Origin: JBOGUF01 sp050696075
GTDB lineage: Bacteria > Chloroflexota > Chloroflexia > Thermomicrobiales > UBA6265
Assembly: GCA_050696075.1 (NCBI GenBank)
Contig: JBOGUF010000088.1
Coordinates: forward strand, 1-22,904
DNA length: 22,904 nucleotides
Reading direction: 5' to 3'
How positions within the stretch are numbered: position 1 is the first letter of the stretch; every line of letters starts with the position of its first letter. This document shows, in pieces, positions 14,681 through 21,603 of the stretch. Position numbers and translations under genes: made by a program. The notes beneath the pieces are model-generated. The model was not told the DNA's origin, made no database searches, and worked only from the letters and a program-made list of their open reading frames with translations.

Positions 14681-15493
14681 ATGGAAAGCGACCGGCCGGA
14701 CCCCCGGGTCATTCTGCGAATGCTAGGCAACGAGACTGCCAAGCACCTGCTCACCCTGTGGTACCGCCGAGTCATCTTCGTGATCGAGCTTGCGATCATG
14801 GCCGGCTTTTACCTCGGCGTTCAGTACCTCATCGGCGGCGGTTACCTGGTGGACGAGCTGCTGCCGGCAACGATGATCGGGTTCCTCCCCTACATCGTCG
14901 CCTACATCGTCCTGGTGAAGGTCGTCGCCGGCATTCTCGAAGAGATGAACACCGGGACACTGGAGCAGATGCACCTCAGTCCGCTTCCGCCGTGGCTGCT
15001 GTCGGTCGGGCTGCTGGGCGCGATGATGATCGAAGGCGTGCTCGTCGCCGGGATCGTGGGCGGAGCGCTTGCCATCGCCTTCGACGTCGAGTTCCCCGGG
15101 CTCACCTGGGCGGCGCTGCTCCCTGCCGCGCTGACGCTGCTCGACGTTGCCGGCTTCGCGCTCTTCATGGGCGGGATCGCGCTCACCGTCACCTCAATCG
15201 GCGCCATCAACCACGTCATCTACTCACTGATCGGCATGATCAACGGCGATTACGTGCCGGTCTACGTCTTCCCCGACTGGCTCCAGGTGATCGCCAAGCT
15301 CGCTCCCTCGACCCTGGGCATTGACGTGATGCGCAAGCTCCTGATCGAAGACCGGTCGCTGGCCGCCACCTGGTCCGACCACAGCCTGCAATGGACCCTG
15401 GTGCACGCCGTGGCCATGCTGCTCCTCGGCTGGACGGTCTACCAGTGTCAGATTCGTCGCGGCCTGCGCGACGGGAGGTTGGGCCCCCGATGA
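14681..15493 (+). CDS. ABC-2 type permease, first subunit
   Basis: A 270-residue protein as read from ATG 14681, with about six hydrophobic segments. ILEEMNTGTLEQMHLSPLPP (about 85-104) is the cytoplasmic coupling motif of ABC-2 exporters and is repeated almost exactly in the next gene. ATG 14681 has no ribosome site, whereas GGGGAGG sits just before an ATG at 14631 in another frame that stops at 14724. A one-base loss in the C6 run (about 14657-14662) would join them, giving about 287 residues, close to the sister permease's 292. So the true start is probably 14631 with a sequence error or mutation. It would form half of the exporter channel; the substrate is unknown, perhaps a mercury compound or thiol adduct given the context. 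Confidence 0.85.
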   Translation: MESDRPDPRVILRMLGNETAKHLLTLWYRRVIFVIELAIMAGFYLGVQYLIGGGYLVDELLPATMIGFLPYIVAYIVLVKVVAGILEEMNTGTLEQMHLSPLPPWLLSVGLLGAMMIEGVLVAGIVGGALAIAFDVEFPGLTWAALLPAALTLLDVAGFALFMGGIALTVTSIGAINHVIYSLIGMINGDYVPVYVFPDWLQVIAKLAPSTLGIDVMRKLLIEDRSLAATWSDHSLQWTLVHAVAMLLLGWTVYQCQIRRGLRDGRLGPR

Positions 15494-16368
15494 GCCAGCA
15501 CGCCGTCATCACGCGGGCAAGTCTGCCCATGGAACGCGGACTCGGCACCCGGGCCGCTCTCAGGGCGATCGGCAACGAGGTCTACAAAGGGCTGTTGGCT
15601 GGTTGGAGCGAACGGATCCAGATCCTGATCGAGCTCCCCTTGTTCATTGGCACGGCTCTGCTTTTCTTCGCCGTGATTGGGAAGGGGGAGGAGATCGCCA
15701 CGGGGCGGGTCGACTGGTCCCTCGATGCATACCAGACGACCTGGATTTTCCTCGGGTACGTCGCCTTCACCTTCTACTATTTGCAGACCGCCAAGCTTTT
15801 CTGGCGGCTGCTCGGGGAGATCCAGACCGGTACCCTGGAGCAGGTCTACCTCAGCCCCCTTCCCTCCTGGCTTCTCGCCGCCGCCGGTCGCGTCGTGGCC
15901 GCGGTGGTCGAGACGTTCTTCGTCGTCGCGGCTATGTACCTGGCAATTGAGCTCGTCGTCGACCTCGACGTGCGCTGGCGTATCCAGGGACTCCTGCCGC
16001 TCCTTTTCCTCGTTGTCGGCGCCGTCGGCTACTCGCTGGTCATCGGCGGGCTGGCCCTGGTCTGGAAGCGGATCGAGCTGATCAACGACGCGCTCTTCGG
16101 AGTGCTCTTCCTGTTCGGAGGGCTTCTCCTGCCGCTCGACCGGATGCCCGGCTGGGCAGCCGCAATCGCGCGCCTCTTTCCCGTCACCCACGCCGCCCAG
16201 TCTCTGCGCAATGTGCTCCTCGACGGGCGGTCATTCAGCACGATGAGCGGCAACGGAGGGCTCGTCTGGCTTACCGCTACCACTGTTGCCTGGCTCGTTG
16301 CTGGCGCTCTCGCCTTCCACCTCGGCGAGCAGACCGCCAAGCGCAACGGCAGCCTGAGCCGCTACTGA
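15490..16368 (+). CDS. ABC-2 type permease, second subunit
   Basis: A 292-residue protein overlapping the stop of the first permease gene by ATGA, with GGGAGG upstream. Six hydrophobic segments are seen, e.g. IQILIELPLFIGTALLFFAV, LVVGAVGYSLVIGGLALVW and LIVL-rich LFGVLFLFGGLLLPLDRMP. LLGEIQTGTLEQVYLSPLPS matches the coupling motif of the first permease, and both share an early IGNE segment (RAIGNEVYKGLL, RMLGNETAKHLL), so they are paralogues forming a heterodimer. End of the merB-led operon: merB, membrane protein, ATPase, two permeases. The next gene has its own promoter. Confidence 0.88.
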   Translation: MSQHAVITRASLPMERGLGTRAALRAIGNEVYKGLLAGWSERIQILIELPLFIGTALLFFAVIGKGEEIATGRVDWSLDAYQTTWIFLGYVAFTFYYLQTAKLFWRLLGEIQTGTLEQVYLSPLPSWLLAAAGRVVAAVVETFFVVAAMYLAIELVVDLDVRWRIQGLLPLLFLVVGAVGYSLVIGGLALVWKRIELINDALFGVLFLFGGLLLPLDRMPGWAAAIARLFPVTHAAQSLRNVLLDGRSFSTMSGNGGLVWLTATTVAWLVAGALAFHLGEQTAKRNGSLSRY

Positions 16369-16389
16369 CCTAATGCCGGGTGGCTGAGG

Positions 16390-16418
16390 TTGCATCATGA
16401 TAATCAAATATGTACTAT
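16390..16418 (+). promoter_or_regulatory. promoter of the ArsR-type regulator/merB2 operon
   Basis: TTGCAT (16390-16395), 17 bases, TACTAT (16413-16418). The spacer (CATGATAATCAAATATG) is AT-rich like that of the merTP promoter and contains an imperfect inverted repeat around ATAATCAAATAT, a plausible autoregulatory ArsR site. A transcription start near 16425 excludes the upstream in-frame ATG at 16410. Confidence 0.55.
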
Positions 16419-16469
16419 GCGCTTAGGTGGGTTGGTTCGGAAGACGAGCAGCAAGGAGCGTGGCGCTCG

Positions 16470-16826
16470 ATGAGTGATCCAGTTTCCATCGCCATTGGCA
16501 TCGACGACCAAGCGGCCGACCAGCGTCAGGCGATCGTGGCCAAGTTCTTCCATGGCCTCTCCGATCTGACGCGCCTTAAGATCATCGAGCACCTCCTCGA
16601 GGGGGAGAAGAACGTCTCAGAGCTGGTGACACTCCTTGGCTCACCGCAGAGCCAGGTTTCCAATCACCTGGCGTGCTTGCGGTGGTGCGGATACGTCGGG
16701 AGTCGACGGGAGGGCAAGTTCATCTACTACCGGATTGCCGACCCGAGGGTTCGCGATCTCGTGGCGCTGGCGCGCGGCGTGATCGCCGACAACGCCGCCG
16801 CTATCCTGAGCTGCACACGCATTTAA
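16470..16826 (+). CDS. ArsR/SmtB-family metal sensor, CmtR-like
   Basis: A 118-residue winged-helix repressor. FHGLSDLTRLKIIEHLLEGE opens the ArsR fold, NVSELVTLLGSPQSQVSNHL is the recognition helix region, and KFIYYRIADPRV the wing. The metal site matches Mycobacterium CmtR: HLACLRWCGYV gives the C-x3-C pair (CmtR Cys57/Cys61), and a Cys in the tail (ILSCTRI) corresponds to Cys102. CmtR senses Cd(II)/Pb(II); thiolate ligands of this kind would also bind Hg(II), which fits the neighbours. Length equals CmtR's. ATG 16470 has AAGGAG 11 bases upstream and lies after the predicted transcription start. It is 30 bases from merB2 and may repress this operon and others in the island. Confidence 0.88.
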   Translation: MSDPVSIAIGIDDQAADQRQAIVAKFFHGLSDLTRLKIIEHLLEGEKNVSELVTLLGSPQSQVSNHLACLRWCGYVGSRREGKFIYYRIADPRVRDLVALARGVIADNAAAILSCTRI

Positions 16827-16856
16827 CGCCGATGCACCGTTCGCGAGGAGCGCGCC

Positions 16857-17525
16857 GTGGAGAACCGCCACCAACCGGAGTTGCCGCATGCCCAGCGCCG
16901 TATTCACCGGACACTGATCGACGCCATGCTCGCAACCGGCGGCGTGCCGGGCGTCGAGGATATGGCCGTCACGTTGGGCACGTCACCGGTGGACGTGCGG
17001 TCGGGGCTGCAGATGCTGGTCGAGGCCGACTACCTGGCGCTCGATGCGAGCGGGCGCGTGATCTGTCTCTACCCCTTTTCCGTCGTGCCGACGCCACACG
17101 TCGTCGTCGTCGATGAGCGGCGACGGTATGCGATGTGCGCCTTGGACGCACTTGGTGTTGCCGCGATGTTGGGGCGAGCGATCACGGTTGACGGACGATG
17201 CGCCGCGTGCGGAGTACTGATGCGGTTGCGGGTTCGGCCTGGCGCCGTCGTATCGGCGTCACCCGCGGAGACGGTCGTCGTTGCCCGCCGCGCGTTCGAG
17301 GCCCCGGCGTCGGAGGTCTGTTGTCCGTTTACCGTCTTCGCGTGTGGCGAGCACCACGCCGAGGAGATGGTCGCCCGCGTGCCCGAGAGCGAAATGCTTT
17401 CCCTGACCGAGTCCCTTGGCCTAGCCGAGGCGATCTTTGGCGATCTGTTGGGAGACACATTGCCGGCCAAGCGGCGAAGTTCCGCCGACGTCGAAGCTGC
17501 TCAGCGGTCGACCAGCACCTCGTAG
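16857..17525 (+). CDS. merB: divergent organomercurial lyase (second MerB)
   Basis: A 222-residue protein starting at GTG 16857 with GAGGAG six bases upstream. An N-terminal winged-helix-like part (MAVTLGTSPVDVRSGLQMLV) precedes the MerB core: YAMCALDALGVAAMLGRAIT with Cys94 and Asp97, then EVCCPFTVFACGEHHAEEMV with Cys155-Cys156. These align in spacing with Cys96, Asp99 and Cys159/Cys160 of plasmid MerB, so it should be active. Extra cysteines (CAAC at 115-118, the Cys in FACG) are distinctive. It differs strongly from the other MerB in this window (CAED and a single FCHH). It follows the CmtR-like gene by 30 bases and overlaps the convergent ABM gene by 25 bases. Confidence 0.88.
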   Translation: MENRHQPELPHAQRRIHRTLIDAMLATGGVPGVEDMAVTLGTSPVDVRSGLQMLVEADYLALDASGRVICLYPFSVVPTPHVVVVDERRRYAMCALDALGVAAMLGRAITVDGRCAACGVLMRLRVRPGAVVSASPAETVVVARRAFEAPASEVCCPFTVFACGEHHAEEMVARVPESEMLSLTESLGLAEAIFGDLLGDTLPAKRRSSADVEAAQRSTSTS

Positions 17526-17806
17526 TGGGCCACGGTCGGCTCCTTTTCGAGGAGGAAGGCGTCGTCCTCCGGATAGTAGACGGCACGCTCGGGTTCGGGG
17601 CCGGCGAAGGCGCGGATGGCGTCCATCGAATCCCAGAGCGTGATGAGGAGAAACTCGGCGGTCTGGTCGTCGATCCGACGAAGGACGCGCAGGCCGCGGT
17701 TGCCCGGTGTTGACGAATAATCCTTGAGGCCGGTCGCTTCCAGGTAGTCGAGATAGTCATCCGCCTGGGCGGCGGCCGTTCGGCCGCGCCAGATACGCGC
17801 AATCAT
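17501..17806 (-). CDS. ABM-domain (antibiotic biosynthesis monooxygenase-like) protein
   Basis: A 101-residue protein of the dimeric alpha-beta barrel type. It opens MIARIWRGRTAAAQADDYLD, typical of ABM-like proteins, then GLRVLRRIDDQTAEFLLITL and WDSMDAIRAFAGPEPERAVY, ending VAHYEVLVD. Relatives include small oxygenases and heme-degrading or stress proteins; no substrate can be assigned. ATG 17806 has GGAGGA about 10 bases upstream. It is transcribed from the left half of a symmetric divergent promoter pair and its 3' end overlaps the second merB by 25 bases. Confidence 0.82.
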   Translation of the reverse strand: MIARIWRGRTAAAQADDYLDYLEATGLKDYSSTPGNRGLRVLRRIDDQTAEFLLITLWDSMDAIRAFAGPEPERAVYYPEDDAFLLEKEPTVAHYEVLVDR

Positions 17807-18181
17807 CGCGGGCGTTCCTCCTGTTGAAATGCACCGGGTCGCCGCGTCGTCGCGCGGGCGAGCGGATCCTTCGCGCATGTCTGCCGTTCTATCATAGCAA
17901 CCACTTCCCCAGAATGTACGTACTATGCTATGATCCTGGCAGTACAGAACGGTCCCGCATGTAGTCGGGTAGGCCACGATCCCGCTGTGCCATTCGCTCC
18001 CGGGAGTCGTGGCTGTTCTATGTCGCGCACACATGGATGCGGGGCGCAACTTTTCGGCGTGGTCGCGCGTTTACAGCAACGGGACGGCTGGCAGGAGTCC
18101 ATCCGTACGGAGCATACCGGGGGCGCGCGAGCGGACGCGGCGCGCGGGATGCATCGACTCGACGGGGAGGGGGATCACACA
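17807..18181. other. divergent spacer between ABM gene and L,D-transpeptidase
   Basis: The first 130 bases hold the paired promoters described separately. The remainder, about 250 bases, forms a long 5' leader for the L,D-transpeptidase mRNA. Its frame is open from 17930, but the residues look random and the ribosome site at 18164-18173 favours the later ATG. No other gene was seen. Confidence 0.5.
17891..17934. promoter_or_regulatory. mirror-symmetric divergent extended -10 promoters with central GTACGTAC
   Basis: ATCATAGCA (17891-17899) and TGCTATGAT (17926-17934) are a perfect 9-bp inverted repeat with 26 bases between. Each arm reads, in its own outward direction, TGCTATGAT: an extended -10 (TG-n-TATGAT). 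The left promoter fires toward the ABM gene, the right toward the L,D-transpeptidase. The palindrome GTACGTAC (17916-17923) lies between them. No good -35 is seen for either, as expected for extended -10 or activator-dependent promoters. Confidence 0.7.
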
Positions 18182-19375
18182 ATGCATGGTCTGACGGGGG
18201 TCTGGGGAGACCGGCCTGAACACTCCTCATCTTCCCGCGTGAGACGCCCGCACCGCTTTGCGCTGCTGGCCGTCCTTGGCTTGATGGTGCTTGCGCTTTC
18301 GCCATTGATGATGACGACGGCCGACGCCGCGCAGAGCAATTGGTCCCCGCCGCGCGCGGTCTATATCCCGGAAACCGGACATTCCATCGACGGCGTCTTC
18401 CTCGACTTCTGGCGGGCCAACAGCGGCATCAGCTTGTATGGCTATCCCATTTCGCCGGAGCTGAAAGAGGAGGGGCGCGTTGTCCAGTATTACCAGTACG
18501 CACGCTTCGAGTACTGGCCGGAGGATCCGAACGGCAACGTCGTCCGGCTCGGCAAGATCGGCGAGGAATTTCGCCCGCATCTGGTCTATCGCAGTCGCGG
18601 CGCTTTTGGCGGCGCGACTGAGCGCGAAGCGGCCGCCGAGGCCGCGGCCATGGCGCGTGCCTGGCTGCCGCTGACGGGTAAGGCGGCGAAACAGGAGAAC
18701 TCGGACTCCTGGCGGTTCGTGCCGGAGACGGGTCACAGTGTCCAGTTCGGCTTCAAGGCGTTCTGGGAAGCGACAGGCGAGGCGACGTACCTCGGCTACC
18801 CGCTGACAGAGGAGTACACCCTCGACGGCGTCGTCTATCAGGTTTTCGAGCGCGGGCAACTTGCCTGGAAGCAGGGCGGCGACCCGTTCATGGTCCCCCT
18901 GGGTGAGGTGTTGGCGAAGCGCGCCAAGATCGACACCGGGGCTGTGGCGCAGGGCAACATCCCGATCTATGACGAGGCGCTCTGGATTCCGCCGCCGCCA
19001 CCGATGCCGAACAAATGGATCGAGATCAACCTGAGCTCGCAGTACCTGATCGCCTGGGAAAACGGGGTGGCGGTGATGGAGACGTACATCAGCTCGGGCA
19101 AGGCGGGTTTCGAAACGCCGCCGGGGAGCTACTACATCAGCACGAAACTGCCCTCGGAGCATATGGAGGGCGTGCTCGGCGGTGAGTATTACAACGTGCC
19201 GTCGGTGCCGGACGTGATGTACTTCACCGGGGTTGGCCACGCGATCCACGGGGCGTACTGGCACAACAATTTCGGCGCGCCGATGAGCCACGGTTGCATC
19301 AACGTCCCGCTCGGCACCTCGACCTGGCTCTACAACTGGGCGCCGAGTGGCACGCCGGTGGAGATCAGCTACTAG
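18182..19375 (+). CDS. secreted L,D-transpeptidase (YkuD domain) with two PETGHS repeats
   Basis: A 397-residue cell-wall enzyme that crosslinks or modifies peptidoglycan via a Cys thioester. A signal or anchor segment (FALLAVLGLMVLALSPLMMT) is followed by DAAQ. Two repeats of about 35 residues, YIPETGHSIDGVFLDFW...YGYPISPE and FVPETGHSVQFGFKAFW...LGYPLTEE, are probable wall-binding or ligand modules. The C-terminal YkuD domain (about 280-397) starts KWIEINLSSQYLIAWENG and ends with His356 (IHGAYW) and SHGCINVP (His370, Cys372), the catalytic signature. ATG 18182 is chosen for GGGGAGGGGG eight bases upstream. It has its own extended -10 promoter and a strong terminator. Confidence 0.92.
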   Translation: MHGLTGVWGDRPEHSSSSRVRRPHRFALLAVLGLMVLALSPLMMTTADAAQSNWSPPRAVYIPETGHSIDGVFLDFWRANSGISLYGYPISPELKEEGRVVQYYQYARFEYWPEDPNGNVVRLGKIGEEFRPHLVYRSRGAFGGATEREAAAEAAAMARAWLPLTGKAAKQENSDSWRFVPETGHSVQFGFKAFWEATGEATYLGYPLTEEYTLDGVVYQVFERGQLAWKQGGDPFMVPLGEVLAKRAKIDTGAVAQGNIPIYDEALWIPPPPPMPNKWIEINLSSQYLIAWENGVAVMETYISSGKAGFETPPGSYYISTKLPSEHMEGVLGGEYYNVPSVPDVMYFTGVGHAIHGAYWHNNFGAPMSHGCINVPLGTSTWLYNWAPSGTPVEISY

Positions 19376-19396
19376 CGCACGCATGTATGCGAATGC

Positions 19397-19430
19397 AGCG
19401 AAGGGCCGGCTCACGGGCCGGCCCTTCGCT
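19397..19430 (+). terminator. strong GC stem-loop terminator after the L,D-transpeptidase gene
   Basis: AGCGAAGGGCCGGC (19397-19410) pairs perfectly with GCCGGCCCTTCGCT (19417-19430) around the loop TCACGG: a 14-bp stem 22 bases after the stop. The tail is only GTTC, so termination may need help, but the structure is unmistakable. Confidence 0.8.
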
Positions 19431-19456
19431 GTTCAAGGACTGGGGAGATCTACCGG

Positions 19457-19503
19457 TTGCTCTGGCGGGTTCTTGCTGCTACGATATCCCCCCTAGGGGG
19501 ATA
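19457..19503 (+). promoter_or_regulatory. csoR promoter with CsoR-type operator
   Basis: TTGCTC (19457-19462), 17 bases, TACGAT (19480-19485). Directly overlapping and following the -10 is TATCCCCCCTAGGGGGATA (about 19485-19503), a near-perfect inverted repeat of C-run, TA, G-run, the form known for CsoR operators. Bound repressor would cover the start point. The same G-run also serves as the ribosome site of csoR. Confidence 0.8.
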
Positions 19504-19508
19504 GATCG

Positions 19509-19802
19509 ATGCTGGGCGACCCGCGGCGGGAGCCGCATCCGCACCAACACACGAAGTCCGTTGTCGACCAGCTTGCGCGGACGCGGGGACACGTCGCAGC
19601 GATCAAGCGAATGGTCGAAGATGGGCGGCCCTGCGCCGATGTCCTCATCCAGCTTGCCGCGGTGCGGGCGGCGATCGACCGGGCGTCGCGATTGGTGTTG
19701 GAGGATCACGTCGAATCCTGTCTGCGCGGTGCGGCGCGGAATGGGATGGCCGATGCAGAGTGGGATCGTCTCAAGGAGGCCCTCGACCGCTTTATCCGTT
19801 GA
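19509..19802 (+). CDS. csoR: CsoR/RcnR/FrmR-family metal-sensing repressor
   Basis: A 97-residue all-helical repressor. TKSVVDQLARTRGHVAAIKRMVEDGRPC-type sequence is the DUF156 hallmark; Cys42 (GRPCADVL), His67 and Cys71 (LEDHVESCL) give the C-H-C copper site of CsoR (Cys36/His61/Cys65 in M. tuberculosis). Cu(I) binding releases DNA. A His-rich N-terminus (HPHQHTK) is present. ATG 19509 is about 8 bases after the G-run, which is both operator half-site and ribosome site, so the mRNA leader is very short. It heads a metal operon with the CDF exporter and probably CopC. RcnR-like nickel/cobalt sensing is less likely, since the CHC pattern fits copper. Confidence 0.92.
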   Translation: MLGDPRREPHPHQHTKSVVDQLARTRGHVAAIKRMVEDGRPCADVLIQLAAVRAAIDRASRLVLEDHVESCLRGAARNGMADAEWDRLKEALDRFIR

Positions 19803-19870
19803 GCACCGCGGCACGCCGGATGCGCCGGGTGGGGAGAGGCGCGACGGCCGTCAGGATCGGGAGTGAGACC

Positions 19871-20893
19871 GTGGGGAAGGATCCGACAAGCGACCATCAC
19901 GACCACGACCACACCCACCGCGGCGGCATCGCCGGATGGCTGCAACACACGTTCGCGCATTCTCACGACATCCATGAGAAGGTGGATGACGTCATGGAGT
20001 CGCACGAACGAGGTCTTTGGGCGACGAAGATCGCGCTGTTGAGTCTCGGCTTAACGACCGTCTTCCAAGCCGTCGTCGTGTGGCAATCCGGCTCCACCGC
20101 GCTGTTTGCAGACACGGTACATAACCTGGGCGATGGGGCAAATTCGATCCCGCTTCTCATCGCCTTTGCCCTGCAGCGGAGAATGCGAAGCCGCAGGTTC
20201 ACCTACGGGTTCGGCCGGTCCGAAGACCTTGCCGGCATCGTCATCGTTCTGAGCATCGCCGTATCTGCCGGTGTCGCGGGCTGGGAGTCGATTAAGAAGA
20301 TGATCGAGCCAGAGCCGGTCATCCTTCTCTGGTGGGTGGCGGCCGCGGCAATCGTCGGTTTTCTGGGCAACGAGATCGTCGCGGTCATCCAGATGCGAAC
20401 CGGCAAGCAGATCGGTTCGGCGGCGCTGATCGCCGACGGGCAGCATGCGCGGATCGACGGCTTTACGTCGCTCGCGGTGCTCGCTGCCGTGATCGGCGGC
20501 GTCGTCGGCGTGCCAATCCTGGATCCCATCATCGGTCTGCTCATCACCGCGGCGATCGTGTGGATTCTCAAGGACGCGGCGATATCGATCTTCCAGCGGC
20601 TGCTCGACGGGATCGAGCCGGAGATTCTGGCGCAGGTCGAACATGCGCCGATGCACGTGCCGGGTGTGCGGGGGGTGCATGAGGTGCGCGCCCGCTGGCT
20701 CGGGCATCGGGTGCATGCCGACTTGCACGTCACGGTCGATTCGCGCCTGTCGGTGGCCGAGTCGCATCGAGTGGTCGAGCAGGTTCAGCGGGCGCTGGCC
20801 GATCATGTCTCGACCTTTGGTGGCGCCATCGTGCATGTCTGTCCGGCGAGCGAGGAGGATGAAGGGCGGGGGCTGGCTCCGGCGGTGGCGTGA
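19871..20893 (+). CDS. cation diffusion facilitator (CDF) family metal exporter
   Basis: A 340-residue proton-driven exporter of divalent metals. A His-rich tail (SDHHDHDHTHRGG) precedes six membrane segments. Helix 2 has ADTVHNLGDGANS (His84/Asp88) and helix 5 ADGQHARIDGFTS (His192/Asp196): the HxxxD-HxxxD site of zinc-selective CDFs such as ZnT/ZitB, unlike the DxxxD of YiiP. GFGRSEDLAG follows helix 2 as usual. The C-terminal domain (HVPGVRGVHEVRARWLGHRV) is the ferredoxin-like dimer domain. GTG 19871 is chosen because GGGAG lies seven bases upstream; ATG 19820 is possible, and the frame is open to 19760, overlapping csoR. Zinc, cadmium or cobalt export is likely; control by CsoR is odd and may mean copper-linked regulation. 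Confidence 0.9.
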   Translation: MGKDPTSDHHDHDHTHRGGIAGWLQHTFAHSHDIHEKVDDVMESHERGLWATKIALLSLGLTTVFQAVVVWQSGSTALFADTVHNLGDGANSIPLLIAFALQRRMRSRRFTYGFGRSEDLAGIVIVLSIAVSAGVAGWESIKKMIEPEPVILLWWVAAAAIVGFLGNEIVAVIQMRTGKQIGSAALIADGQHARIDGFTSLAVLAAVIGGVVGVPILDPIIGLLITAAIVWILKDAAISIFQRLLDGIEPEILAQVEHAPMHVPGVRGVHEVRARWLGHRVHADLHVTVDSRLSVAESHRVVEQVQRALADHVSTFGGAIVHVCPASEEDEGRGLAPAVA

Positions 20894-21037
20894 TAGCGTG
20901 CGGGGTGAGGGGCCACACGGCGGTTACATTCCGGGTGGACCATCAAGCTAGGCTTGGCGATGAGGCGCGTGTGCTACCATCGCGGAGGGTTCGCGTGCCT
21001 CGTGCGGTCCGGACGCACGGCCGTCGATGTGACTTGG

Positions 21038-21559
21038 ATGCTCGTGCGCGCTCGACGTTCCATCCTTCATCCGAGACTCGACCGGGCGCTCATCGCGCTG
21101 GCGGTCTTGTGCGTCCTGATGATGCCGGTCGAATATCGAGGCGGCGCCGAGACGCCGCACGCGCACGCGGTATTCCAGTTCTGGGATACCGGGATCGCCA
21201 GCGCGTTCGATCACCACGGACACGATCATGGCACGGCGGGACGTCATGCAAACGATGACGTGCTGCCCACGCTGGACAGCGTCGCCTTAGGCGGACGACT
21301 GTTGCCGGCCGCCGTCTCCGGGCAAATCGCAACCGCGACGAGTTCTCCGCCGGATGTACCACAACTCTCAAAGATGACCGCATCCGCCGAGCGCGCGGCT
21401 GGGCTGGCGGTCGCGGTGTCCGTCGTGCTGGCCTTGCTCGCGCTGACGGTGCTGCGACGACTACCGATTGCTGCCGTTCGAATCCCGGCCGGCTTGACGC
21501 CGGCGCCCGACGCGCCTCCTCCACGCGCGGCGCTTGCTGCCGCATTCCCTCTTGGATAG
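21038..21559 (+). CDS. His-containing exported or membrane protein, unknown function
   Basis: About 173 residues. A hydrophobic N-terminal segment (RALIALAVLCVLMMPVEY) is followed by ETPHAHAVFQFWDTGIASAF and DHHGHDHGTAGRH, a His-rich loop able to bind metal, then a variable region and a C-terminal helix (AAGLAVAVSVVLALLALTVL) with a Pro/Ala tail. I do not recognise a family. The start is uncertain: GTG 21002 and ATG 20960 are in frame, but a TACCAT box at 20975-20980 would place transcription start near 20987, after the ATG at 20960. It lies between the CDF exporter and the CopC-like cluster, so metal binding is a reasonable inference. Confidence 0.6.
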   Translation: MLVRARRSILHPRLDRALIALAVLCVLMMPVEYRGGAETPHAHAVFQFWDTGIASAFDHHGHDHGTAGRHANDDVLPTLDSVALGGRLLPAAVSGQIATATSSPPDVPQLSKMTASAERAAGLAVAVSVVLALLALTVLRRLPIAAVRIPAGLTPAPDAPPPRAALAAAFPLG

Positions 21560-21603
21560 ATTGAACGGCCGCCGCGACAATCGGCGGCATGGAGGAGTTC
21601 ACC

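Noticed and set aside
18227..19414. Long minus-strand open frame opposite the L,D-transpeptidase
   Set aside because: Arg/His-rich antisense shadow of a gene with clear catalytic motifs on the other strand.
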